Of a DNA stretch of 64,000 nucleotides, positions 7,982 through 16,992 are shown one piece after another. Origin of the DNA: Actinomadura craniellae. GTDB taxonomy: Bacteria; Actinomycetota; Actinomycetes; Streptosporangiales; Streptosporangiaceae. The translations under genes were made by a program, and so were the position numbers. Position 1 is the first letter of the stretch. The number at the start of each line of letters is the position of its first letter. The stretch is taken from NCBI RefSeq assembly GCF_003289645.1, contig NZ_QLYX01000012.1, positions 1-64,000 on the forward strand. Direction: 5' to 3'. The notes under the pieces are model-generated. The model had not been told where the DNA came from and searched no databases. It was given only the letters and a program-made list of their open reading frames with translations.

Positions 7982-10900
7982 CCGGCACCGTCGAGCGGCT
8001 CGCGATCGAGGTCGGCAAGCTCCTCGAACCGATCACCGAACGGCTGGCCTCCGGCCAGCTCGTCGACCTGTTCGCCGACCTGGGGCTGCCGCTGCCACCG
8101 GCGGTGGCGAACTCACCCGCCGTCCAGGACGCGGCGAGCTCCGCGAACAACGTCCTCGTCGCGCTTCCCGCGAAGATCGGCGCGCTGGTGGACGCCGTGG
8201 CCGACGGCGACGACGGCGCCGTCGCCGCCGCGCTGACCGGGCTGCTGCAGGTGCTGCCCGGCGCGTTCAGCGCGAGCCGCGCGCTGGCGACCGCGGTCCG
8301 GACCGCGGTCACCGGAGCCGGCCCGGTCAGCCCGCCGGTGCAGCAGATCCTCACCGACCTGCCCCAGCGGCTGATCGACTTCACCGCCGCCACCTACCTG
8401 CTGGAGCAGCGCCCCGCGCTCGGCAACGCGCTGGCCCTGTTCGGCCTCGTCGACAACGTGCAGGTGGCCCCGGACGGAGACCGGCCCGGCTACCTGCGCC
8501 GCGGGTTCCGGACAGACCGGCTGGGCACGTTCCTGCGCGACCCGCTCCAGGCGCTCGCCGAGGTCTACGGCTGGGGGAACCCGGCGACCCCGCTGGACGT
8601 GCAGGCACTGTTCACCAGGCTCCGCGACCTGGCGCACGCGGCCGGCATCCCGGTCACCGTGCTCACCGGCCCGGACGGCCGGCTCCAACTGGCGGCGTTC
8701 CTCTTCCGGATCGACCAGGTCACCGGTCTCCCGCCGGGCACGCCGACCCCGCTGGACCTGGTGCTGGACGAGTTCGACCTCACCGGAGTCGATGTCGACC
8801 TGCCGTTCGGCACCACCTGGAAGGCGCACCTGCGCGCGGCGGGCACGCTCAACCTCGGCGCCGTGCTGCGCATCGAACCGCCCGCCACGCTGCGCCCCCA
8901 GGCGCCCGCGCCCGGCGTCCGGGGCGAGGTGACGGTGTCGTTCGAGCGCGTCCCCCCGCCCGGGTCCGGGCCGATCGTGCTGCTCGGCAGCGCCACCGGC
9001 ACCCGGCTGGCCGCCGACGCCATCCGCGCCGGGCTCGGCCTGTCCTTCGCCGCGGACGGCGGCGGGATCCAGGCGCGGCCGGTCCTCGACGCCGCGGTGG
9101 ACGGCGGCAAGCTGGTGATCGACCTGTCCTCCGGCGACGGCTTCCTCGCCACCCTGCTCGGCGGCGCCAAGATCGAGGCCGACCTCGACGCCGGCATCAC
9201 CATCGACCCCGAGCACGGCCTGCGGTTCCGCGGCGGCGGCGGGCTGGAGGTCCAGCTGCCGGTGCACGTGGAGCTGGGGCCGGTGGAGGTGCAGGCGGTC
9301 CACCTGGCGGCGCGCGTCGACGGGCCGGGGGTCGTGCTGGAGCTGTCGGCCGGGTTCCGGGCCCAGCTCGGTCCCGTCCAGGCCACCGTCGAGCGGGTGG
9401 GCGGCCTGGTCCACCTCAGCCTCCCGCCGGGCGGCGGCGACCTCGGCCCGGTCAAGACGAAGTTCGGGTTCAAGCCGCCCGACGGGGTCGGCCTCGCGGT
9501 CGACGCGGGCGTCGTGTCCGGCGGCGGGTACCTGTTCGCCGACGCGGACCGCGGGGAGTACGCCGGGGCGCTGGAACTGGAGTTCGCGAACTTCGTCGAG
9601 CTGAAGGCGATCGGGCTGATCAGCACCCGGATGCCGGACGGCTCCGCGGGGTTCTCGCTGCTCATCGTGATCACCACCGAGTTCGGCGGGGGTGGCCTCC
9701 AACTCGGCTACGGGTTCACCCTGCTCGCCGTCGGCGGCCTGATCGGGCTGAACCGGGGCATGAACCTGCAGGCGCTGGTGGAGGGCGTGCGCACCGGCTC
9801 GATCGAGTCGGTGATGTTCCCGCGGGACGTGGTGGCGAACGCGCCGCGCATCCTCAGCGACCTGCGCGCCTTCTTCCCGCCCGAGGACGGCACCTTCCTG
9901 GTCGGCCCGATGGCGAAGATCGGCTGGGGCACGCCGACGCTGGTCAGCGTGTCACTCGGGGTGATCGTCGAGATTCCGGGGAACCTCGCGATCCTCGGCG
10001 TCCTCAAGTGCGTGCTGCCCACCGAGCACCTGCCGCTGCTCGTCCTGCAGGTGAGCTTCATCGGCGCGGTCGAGTTCGACAGGTCGCGGCTGTGGTTTTT
10101 CGCCCAGCTCTTCGACTCGCGCGTCCTGATGATGACCCTCGACGGCGGGATGGGCCTGCTCGTCGCCTGGGGCGACGACCCCGACCTGGTGCTGACGGTC
10201 GGCGGGTTCCACCCCTCCTTCACCCCGCCGCCGTTGCCGTTCCCGGTGCCGAACCGGCTGTCGGTGGACATCCTCAACCAGCCGGGCCGGCTGATCCGGG
10301 TGTCCGGCTACTTCGCGATCACCAGCAACACGGTGCAGTTCGGCGCCCGGGCGGAACTGCGGCTGGGCTTCGGCGGCTTCGGCGTCGAGGGGCACCTCGC
10401 GTTCGACGCGCTGTTCCGGTTCTCGCCGTTCATGTTCATCATCGAGATCTCCGCGGGTGTCTCGCTCAAGGCGTTCGGGGTCGGCCTGTTCGGCATCGAC
10501 CTGCGGTTCCGGCTGGAGGGCCCGGCGCCGTGGCGGGCCCGCGGCCGCGGCTCGATCTCCCTGCTGTTCTTCGAGATCTCCGCGGACTTCGACATCACCT
10601 GGGGCGAGGAGCGCGACACCACGCTGCCGCCGGTCGACGTCCTGCCCCTGCTGGCGAGCGAGATCGCCAAACTCGAGGGCTGGCAGACCTTGCCGCCCGC
10701 CGGCGGCGCGAAGGCCCTGGTCAGCCTGCGCCCCCTGGCCGAGACCGACCAACTGGTGCTGCACCCGCTCGGCACGCTGTTCGTCCGGCAGCGGTCGATC
10801 CCGCTCGGCGTCCGCCTGGACCGGGTCGGCGCCCAGCGGCCGGCCGACGGCCGGCGCTTCGGCGTCGCGCCGGCCCCGGGCAGCGGCCTGGTGCAGCGGT

Positions 10901-12588
10901 CGGTCACCGACGACAAGTTCGCCATGGCCCAGTTCCAGGACATGGACGACGCGGCGAAGCTGTCCCGGCCCGCCTACGAGGACCAGGACGCCGGGCTGGA
11001 ACTGGCCGCCGCGCAGGGCGCGCTGGCGTCCGCCCGGGTGGTCCGGCGCAGCGCCCGCTACGAGCAGATCGTCATCGACAGCAGGGCACGCCAGGCCGGC
11101 GGCACGACGCTGCGGGCCACCGCCGCCGCCCCGGCCGGCGGAGGCAAGCGGCTCACCACCGTCAGCCCCGCGGTGTTCAACCGGTTGCTCGACGGCAGCA
11201 GCACCAGCCGCTCGCCGCTGTCCCGGCAGGACGCCGAGCGCAGGCAGCCGTTCACCGCCGCCGAGACCGTCCAGATCACCGGGCGCCGGTACGTGGTCGC
11301 CCATGCCAGCAACAACCTCCAGGCGTTCCCGCCGGGCACCGGCCCCGGCGGCCCGGCGAGCTTCCGCAGCCAGACGGCCGCGGAGGACGCCCTCGCGGAC
11401 TGGGTGGCCGACGCCCCCGCCCTGGCCGGCACGCTGCACGTCATCCCCGAGTCCGAGGCGGCCGCCCCGCCCGCGGTGCCGGGCACCTGGACCGCGGCGG
11501 CGAACCCGTTCCCGGCGGCGGTGTCCTGGGCGGCGGCGACGGACCCGGCGGCACGGCTGCCCGGCGGCAGGGTCCTGGCGGCCGGCGGCGCGGACGCCAC
11601 CGGGCAGTCCGTCGCGGGCACGGCGCTGTTCGACCCCGTCGCGCTCGCCTGGGCGGCGGGCCCGGCGCTGGCGACCGCCCGCCGGCTGCACTCGACCACC
11701 GGGCTCGCCGACGGCCGGGTCCTGGTCGCCGGGGGGCTGGGCGGCACGGCGCCGGTCGCCGCCGCCGAGATCTACGACCCGGTCGCCGGCACCTGGTCCG
11801 TGACCTCCGGTGGCATGGACACGGCGCGCTTCGCGCACTCGGCGACGCCGCTGCCGGACGGCACGGTCCTGGTCGCCGGCGGTACCGGAGCCCGCGGCGC
11901 GGCGCTGCCGTCGGCGGAACTGTTCGACCCGGTCGCCGGCACCTGGGACGCCGCCGCGCCGATGACCGACGCCCGCTCCGGCCACCGCGCCGTGGCGCTG
12001 CCCGGCGGCCGCGTGCTGGTCGTCGGCGGCGCGCTGCCGACCGGGGGAGCCGACGCCGCGCTCGCGCACTGCGAGATCTACGACCCGGAGACCGGCGAGT
12101 GGACCCCGACCGGAAGCCTGGTCACACCGCGCCGGGGACACCAGGCGACCTTGCTGGCCGACGGCTCGGTCCTGGTGACGGGCGGCGCCGCCCCCGGAAC
12201 ACCCGCCACCGGCGGGTACCACCCCGGCGCGCTGGCCGCCGCGGAACGGTACGACCCCGGCACGGGCGTGTGGACACCGGTCGCCGCCATGCCCGGCGGG
12301 CGCCGGGGGCACCGCGCCGTCCTGCTGCGGTCCGGCGGGGTGCTCGTCGTCGGCGGCACCGGCGGCCCCACCACCGCGGGGGGCTACCGGAGCGCGGTGC
12401 GCTACGACCCGGCGGCCGACACCTGGACGGCCACCGGCCCCCTCGGCACCGGCCGGTACGACTTCGCGGCCGTCGAACTGGCCGACGGCCGGGTCGTCGC
12501 CACGGGCGGGCGGGTGCTCTCCGGCGCCGCGGCACCCGACCCCGACGCGGACGTGCTAACCGCCACCACAGAGATCTTCACCCCGTGA
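7978..12588 (+). CDS. Giant DUF6603-like protein with C-terminal seven-blade kelch propeller
   Basis: A 1536-residue protein. The ATG at 7978 overlaps the upstream stop and gives the expected start; the frame stays open further upstream without meaning. The N-terminal 150 residues are helical. Residues of about 480-900 match the DUF6603 pattern: FGFKPPDGVGLAVDAGVVSG, AIGLISTRMPDGS, GYGFTLLAVGGLIGLNRGMN, SVMFPRDVVANAPRILSDLR and VGGFHPSFTPPPLPFP. This region is long, Gly-rich and beta-rich, without a signal peptide. After a linker, about residues 1165-1536 form seven kelch/galactose-oxidase-type blades, each with a [LG]-DGRVLVAGG strand and a YDP-x-x-x-W-x end. The biological role is unknown. 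Position inside a coupled operon suggests a multi-protein assembly. Confidence 0.88.
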   Translation: MTGTVERLAIEVGKLLEPITERLASGQLVDLFADLGLPLPPAVANSPAVQDAASSANNVLVALPAKIGALVDAVADGDDGAVAAALTGLLQVLPGAFSASRALATAVRTAVTGAGPVSPPVQQILTDLPQRLIDFTAATYLLEQRPALGNALALFGLVDNVQVAPDGDRPGYLRRGFRTDRLGTFLRDPLQALAEVYGWGNPATPLDVQALFTRLRDLAHAAGIPVTVLTGPDGRLQLAAFLFRIDQVTGLPPGTPTPLDLVLDEFDLTGVDVDLPFGTTWKAHLRAAGTLNLGAVLRIEPPATLRPQAPAPGVRGEVTVSFERVPPPGSGPIVLLGSATGTRLAADAIRAGLGLSFAADGGGIQARPVLDAAVDGGKLVIDLSSGDGFLATLLGGAKIEADLDAGITIDPEHGLRFRGGGGLEVQLPVHVELGPVEVQAVHLAARVDGPGVVLELSAGFRAQLGPVQATVERVGGLVHLSLPPGGGDLGPVKTKFGFKPPDGVGLAVDAGVVSGGGYLFADADRGEYAGALELEFANFVELKAIGLISTRMPDGSAGFSLLIVITTEFGGGGLQLGYGFTLLAVGGLIGLNRGMNLQALVEGVRTGSIESVMFPRDVVANAPRILSDLRAFFPPEDGTFLVGPMAKIGWGTPTLVSVSLGVIVEIPGNLAILGVLKCVLPTEHLPLLVLQVSFIGAVEFDRSRLWFFAQLFDSRVLMMTLDGGMGLLVAWGDDPDLVLTVGGFHPSFTPPPLPFPVPNRLSVDILNQPGRLIRVSGYFAITSNTVQFGARAELRLGFGGFGVEGHLAFDALFRFSPFMFIIEISAGVSLKAFGVGLFGIDLRFRLEGPAPWRARGRGSISLLFFEISADFDITWGEERDTTLPPVDVLPLLASEIAKLEGWQTLPPAGGAKALVSLRPLAETDQLVLHPLGTLFVRQRSIPLGVRLDRVGAQRPADGRRFGVAPAPGSGLVQRSVTDDKFAMAQFQDMDDAAKLSRPAYEDQDAGLELAAAQGALASARVVRRSARYEQIVIDSRARQAGGTTLRATAAAPAGGGKRLTTVSPAVFNRLLDGSSTSRSPLSRQDAERRQPFTAAETVQITGRRYVVAHASNNLQAFPPGTGPGGPASFRSQTAAEDALADWVADAPALAGTLHVIPESEAAAPPAVPGTWTAAANPFPAAVSWAAATDPAARLPGGRVLAAGGADATGQSVAGTALFDPVALAWAAGPALATARRLHSTTGLADGRVLVAGGLGGTAPVAAAEIYDPVAGTWSVTSGGMDTARFAHSATPLPDGTVLVAGGTGARGAALPSAELFDPVAGTWDAAAPMTDARSGHRAVALPGGRVLVVGGALPTGGADAALAHCEIYDPETGEWTPTGSLVTPRRGHQATLLADGSVLVTGGAAPGTPATGGYHPGALAAAERYDPGTGVWTPVAAMPGGRRGHRAVLLRSGGVLVVGGTGGPTTAGGYRSAVRYDPAADTWTATGPLGTGRYDFAAVELADGRVVATGGRVLSGAAAPDPDADVLTATTEIFTP

Positions 12589-12616
12589 ACCGGGCGACCA
12601 CGAAGGGTTCGACGCC

Positions 12617-13792
12617 ATGACCAGTCCGACACTGGCGGCCACCGGGCAGTGGACGGCCACCGACGACCTGCCCGCGCCCGGAAGCTGGGACGGGCAGTAC
12701 GACGGCGCGGTCCTGCTGGAGAACGGCAAGGTCCTCGTCGTGGGCGGCGCCGACGCGGCGTCGGCGGCACTGGCCCGCGCCGCGCTCTACGACCCGGCCG
12801 CGCAGACCTGGCAGGCCACCGGTTCGCTGCAGACCGCCCGCCGGCGGCACTCCGCGACCCTGCTGGACGACGGGAAGGTCCTCGTCGCCGGCGGGATCAG
12901 CGGGTCCGCGCAGTTCCCGGCGCCGGGCCTCGCGGCGGCCGAGGTCTACACCCCGGCCACCGGAACGTGGGCGGCGACGGGCGCCATGCCGGGGCCCCGC
13001 TGGGGGCACAGCGCCGTGCTGCTGGAGGACGGGAAGGTCCTGGTGGCGGGCGGCACGACGGTCCGGTCCGGCCAGTCGGTGCGGGCCCTGCGCTCGGCGG
13101 CCCGCTACGACCCGGCCGCCGGCACCTGGAGCGCGGCCGCGGACATGACCGACGCCCGCAGCGGCCACACCGCCGTCGTGCTGGACGACGGGAAGGTCCT
13201 CGTCGCCGGCGGCACCGCGCCGGTCAGTCGGGACGGCGAGGCCGCGCTCGCCTTCTGCGAGCTGTACGACCCGGTCGCCGACACCTGGACGCCGACCGGG
13301 AACCTGCGCGTCCCGCGCGCCCGGCACCAGGCCGTCCGGGTGTCCGGGACCCGGGTGCTCGTCACCGGGGGCAGCGCTCCCGGGGCCGCCGCCGACGGCA
13401 CGTTCGACCCGCTGAGCCGGCGCACGGCCGAGGTGTACGACCAGGCCACCGGCGCGTGGACCTTCACCCCGGAGATGCCCGGCGGGCGCGGCCTGCACCG
13501 TGCCGTCCCGCTCGGCGCGGGCAAGGTCCTGGTGGTGGGCGGCACCGACGACGTCCGTGACGGCGTCGGCTACCGCAGCGCGCTCATCTTCGACGCCGCC
13601 GCGAACACCTGGACCCCGGCCGGCGGACCGGCCGACGGCCGGTGGGCCTTCGCCGCCACCGCGCTGGCGGACGGCAAGGTCCTCGTCACCGGCGGGATCA
13701 CCCGGTCCGGCCTGGCGGCCTCGACTCCGGACGCCGTCGAGCTGACCGCCGGCACGGAGGTCTTCAGCATCACCGGAGGGGGCATCCCGTGA
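12617..13792 (+). CDS. Kelch-repeat beta-propeller protein, seven blades
   Basis: A 391-residue protein made almost entirely of kelch-type repeats. Seven blades can be counted from the strand DGKVLVAGG or a close variant (first in LLENGKVLVVGG, last in ALADGKVLVTGG), most followed by a YDPAAGTW-like end. It is essentially a free-standing copy of the propeller that closes the preceding giant protein, so the two probably arose by duplication. There is no signal peptide or enzyme motif, and a galactose-oxidase copper site is not apparent. The gene starts 28 bases after the previous stop and shares a GTGA overlap with the next start. A protein-protein interaction scaffold is the likely role. Confidence 0.88.
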   Translation: MTSPTLAATGQWTATDDLPAPGSWDGQYDGAVLLENGKVLVVGGADAASAALARAALYDPAAQTWQATGSLQTARRRHSATLLDDGKVLVAGGISGSAQFPAPGLAAAEVYTPATGTWAATGAMPGPRWGHSAVLLEDGKVLVAGGTTVRSGQSVRALRSAARYDPAAGTWSAAADMTDARSGHTAVVLDDGKVLVAGGTAPVSRDGEAALAFCELYDPVADTWTPTGNLRVPRARHQAVRVSGTRVLVTGGSAPGAAADGTFDPLSRRTAEVYDQATGAWTFTPEMPGGRGLHRAVPLGAGKVLVVGGTDDVRDGVGYRSALIFDAAANTWTPAGGPADGRWAFAATALADGKVLVTGGITRSGLAASTPDAVELTAGTEVFSITGGGIP

Positions 13793-16700
13793 GCGCGAAC
13801 GCCTATTCCTTTCTGCCCTGGCTGCGGACCGGCATCGCGACCAAGATCACCGCCGATCCGGGTACGGCCGACCGGGCGAGCATCACGGTCACGCTCCGGC
13901 TGACCGGTGAGGCGATCGCCGGCGGGCAGCTCCCGCCCCGGGACGTCGAGCAGCAGGTGCAGATCTACGGGCCGGGAGACGTCATCGGGGTGGACCCGCG
14001 AGCCATCTCCCGCACCGAGCCGGCGCCGTGGGTCACCAACGTCGAGCCCAACTACCTGGCGCACCTCGAGTTCTACGACGAGGACTTCCCGTGGCGTTAC
14101 AGCCCGGCCGTCCCGGACGGCACGACCCGGCGGCTGGCGCCCTGGCTTGCGCTGGTCGTGCTCGCCGCGGGGGAGGGCCCGGACGGCGCGGGCGCCGAGT
14201 TCACCGAGGGCGTGCTCCCGGACCGGCCGCTGCCGTTCATCGCCGTCACCGACCCGGCGGCCACGCTGCCGCCGGCGGACCAGCTCGGCGCGTGGGCGCA
14301 CGTCCACGTCAACGGCGGGCTGGACGCCGCGGTCGCCACCGACGACCTGTCCGCCGCGCTGCCCAACCTCGACGGAGTGCTGCGGCACAACGCCGACAAC
14401 GCCTGCTCCCGGCTGATGTGCCCCCGGCGGCTGGACCCCGACACCGGGTACCACGCCTTCCTGGTGCCCGCGTTCGAGACGGGACGGCTCGCCGGGCTCG
14501 GCCTGGACCCCGCCGGCTCGCCGGGCGCGCTGTTCCCCGCCTGGGGCGCGACGTACCAGGGGCAGCAGGCTGCGGGAACGCTGCCCTACTACCACCGCTG
14601 GTTCTTCGGCACCGGAGGCGCCGGGGACTTCGAGTACCTGGTCCGGCTGCTGGAGCCCCGGATCCCCGACCCGCGCGTCGGCCGCCGGGACGTCGATGTC
14701 CACCGCTCGCCGGGCCTCGGCCTGCCCGGCATCAACACGCCGGACGCCATCGGCGGGGTGCTGCGCCTCGGCGGTGCCCTGCAGGTGCCCAAGCGCCCCG
14801 CGGACGCGTTCGACACCTGGGACACCCCCTACCCGCACCCGTTCCAGCAGGCCCTGTCCGGCCTGATCAACCTGGCCGACGACTACACCGGACAGCAGCC
14901 GGCCGCGGCCCACGCCGCCCTGGCCGCCACCGACCCGGCGGCCCGGGCGGCGGTCCCCCAGGCCGCCGAGGGCGATCAGGTCGATCCCGTCATCACGCCC
15001 CCGCTGTACGGCCGGTGGCACGCGCTCACCTCGCGGCTGCTGTCCGAGCGGGACGGCACGCCAATCCCCGCTCCGCTCGACCGGAACTGGGTGCACCGGC
15101 TCAACCTCGACCCGCGGTTCCGGGTCGCCGCGGGCTTCGGCGTCCGGGTCGTCCAGCGGCGGCAGGAGGAGTTCATGGCCGCCGCCTGGGCGCAGATCGG
15201 CGACGTGCTCGCCCTCAACGGCAGGATCCGCGCCGCCCAGCTCGCGCGCGAGGTCGGGCACGCGTTGCAGGCCAGGCATCTGGAACCGCCGGCGACCACC
15301 GCCCGGCTGGCGGCGTTCCCGTCAGGGAAGTCGTTGACGCTGACCGCGCCGGCCCACTCGCGGGTGACGGTCTCCGCATCGTCCGGGCCGGGGCAGGGGC
15401 TCCTCGCCGGCCTGGCCGGGACCGTCGCCGTCGGCCACCGGGTGGCCACCAGCCAGGTCGCCGCCGCGCCGCTGTCCCCGGCGATGCGCCGGATCGTCCG
15501 GCCGGGCGCGCGGCTGATGCGGTCGCTGGAGTTCCCCGCGGGCAGCCCCCCGGAGGCGCTGGTGTCGCGGATGGACGCCGAGTCCGGCCCGGTCACCGCC
15601 GCGCCGCCCAAGACCGTGCCGGACGCGGTCGTCACACCCGAGCAGCTGGACGAGGTCCTGCACCCGCCGGGCCCGGGCCTGGCCGCGGCCGGCGATCCGG
15701 TCGGCGAGCTGCCCACCAGCAGCGACTTCGTGCTGACCCTGCCCGGCGACCCCTTCGTCCCCACACCGGGCGGCCCGGACAGCCCGGAGGCACAGCAGTT
15801 CAAGGCCGCGCTCCGCGACCTCTACCAGGGCCGGGACGCGGCGGCCGTGGGCGGGCGGGCCGACGCGCGCGACCGGCTCCTCGTGGACGAGGCCGCGACC
15901 GCGGTGCTGCAGGGCCTGCGCGCCGACCGGACGGTGCCGCAGGCGATGCTCGACGCGGTGAACCTGCCCCAGCGGGTGCGGTCGTTCGCCGAACGGTTCA
16001 TCGAGGCGATGGCCTACCCGGTCATCGACCTGCCGATGTACCGGGCGCTGCTGGAGGACTCGGTGGACGTGTTCGTGCCCAACCTCACCCTGATCCCGCC
16101 GAACACGATCACCCTGCTGGAGACCAACCAGGAGTTCATCGAGTCCTACCTCGTCGGGCTGAACCACGAGCTGGCCCGCGAGCTGCTGTGGCGGGAGTAC
16201 CCGACCGACCAGCGGGGCACGCCGTTCCGGCAGTTCTGGGACTCCCGCACGGCCCTGTCCCCGCCCGGCGAGACGGCCGAACAGCGCAGGGAACGGCTGT
16301 ACGACATCCGGCCGATCCACCGCTGGCCTCCCGAGTCCGGGCTCGGCGAGAACGACAACCGGGAGGAGGGCGGCGCGCAGGAGGACGACCTGGTGCTGGT
16401 CATCCGGGGCGACCTACTGAAGAAGTACCCGAATGCGGCGATCTACGCGCACCGGGCCCGCTGGCAGCCCGACAACGCCCACCCCGATCCGGACCAGGAG
16501 CGGGTCCCGGTCGATCTCGTCGATCCGGAGCACCCGACCCTGGCGGAGATCCGGCTGCCGCTGTACGAGGCCAAGGTCGATCCGGACATCCACCTGCTCG
16601 GCTTCGACCTGACCGCGGCCGAGGCCGAGGGGGAGAACGGCGACGCGGGCTGGTTCTTCGTCATCAAGGAGCGGCCCGGCGACCCCCGGTTCGGGCTGGA

Positions 16701-16992
16701 CGTGGGGCCGAGTACCCGGGTGGAGGTCTGGAACGACCTGTCCTGGCCGGACGTGGACCCCGCCGGCCACGGCTTCATCCGGCTCGACGCGAACACCGCG
16801 CCGGTCCCGCTCCAGGAGTTCGACGACCCGATCGACGACCAGGAGAAACGCGAGCAGCACCTGGAGGACCTGTCCCTGCCGGTCTGGTTCGCGGGGCTGA
16901 GCGCCGCCGACATCGCCTACATGCTCTTCCAGGCACCGGTCCTGATGGCCGTACACGCACAGGAGATGCTGCCGCAATGGCCGACCAGCTGA
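13789..16992 (+). CDS. Large protein of unknown function (1067 aa)
   Basis: The GTG start overlaps the upstream stop (GTGA), so the protein begins NAYSFLPWLRTGIATKI after two residues. An N-terminal domain has well-spaced motifs QIYGPGDVIGVDP, NVEPNYLAHLEFYDEDFPW and APWLALVVLAAGE, which look like a conserved beta-rich domain. A middle region with DTWDTPYPHPFQQAL follows. The C-terminal half contains AYPVIDLPMYRALLEDS, NLTLIPPNTITLLETNQEF and the aromatic/acidic EYPTDQRGTPFRQFWD. It has no signal peptide or membrane segment. I cannot connect it with a characterised family; the regular domain order argues for a real, selected protein. It overlaps the next gene by 16 bases. Confidence 0.85.
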   Translation: MSANAYSFLPWLRTGIATKITADPGTADRASITVTLRLTGEAIAGGQLPPRDVEQQVQIYGPGDVIGVDPRAISRTEPAPWVTNVEPNYLAHLEFYDEDFPWRYSPAVPDGTTRRLAPWLALVVLAAGEGPDGAGAEFTEGVLPDRPLPFIAVTDPAATLPPADQLGAWAHVHVNGGLDAAVATDDLSAALPNLDGVLRHNADNACSRLMCPRRLDPDTGYHAFLVPAFETGRLAGLGLDPAGSPGALFPAWGATYQGQQAAGTLPYYHRWFFGTGGAGDFEYLVRLLEPRIPDPRVGRRDVDVHRSPGLGLPGINTPDAIGGVLRLGGALQVPKRPADAFDTWDTPYPHPFQQALSGLINLADDYTGQQPAAAHAALAATDPAARAAVPQAAEGDQVDPVITPPLYGRWHALTSRLLSERDGTPIPAPLDRNWVHRLNLDPRFRVAAGFGVRVVQRRQEEFMAAAWAQIGDVLALNGRIRAAQLAREVGHALQARHLEPPATTARLAAFPSGKSLTLTAPAHSRVTVSASSGPGQGLLAGLAGTVAVGHRVATSQVAAAPLSPAMRRIVRPGARLMRSLEFPAGSPPEALVSRMDAESGPVTAAPPKTVPDAVVTPEQLDEVLHPPGPGLAAAGDPVGELPTSSDFVLTLPGDPFVPTPGGPDSPEAQQFKAALRDLYQGRDAAAVGGRADARDRLLVDEAATAVLQGLRADRTVPQAMLDAVNLPQRVRSFAERFIEAMAYPVIDLPMYRALLEDSVDVFVPNLTLIPPNTITLLETNQEFIESYLVGLNHELARELLWREYPTDQRGTPFRQFWDSRTALSPPGETAEQRRERLYDIRPIHRWPPESGLGENDNREEGGAQEDDLVLVIRGDLLKKYPNAAIYAHRARWQPDNAHPDPDQERVPVDLVDPEHPTLAEIRLPLYEAKVDPDIHLLGFDLTAAEAEGENGDAGWFFVIKERPGDPRFGLDVGPSTRVEVWNDLSWPDVDPAGHGFIRLDANTAPVPLQEFDDPIDDQEKREQHLEDLSLPVWFAGLSAADIAYMLFQAPVLMAVHAQEMLPQWPTS

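Noticed and set aside
9950-12312. Several minus-strand frames of 500-1400 codons opposite the uncharacterised block
   Set aside because: They mirror the plus-strand genes with Arg/Pro/Gly/Val-rich compositions typical of antisense frames and contain no domain motif.
12880-13700. DNA-level tandem repeat or CRISPR-like array in the kelch genes
   Set aside because: Recurring blocks such as GACGGGAAGGTCCT reflect repeated kelch strands in a coding frame, not a spacer array.
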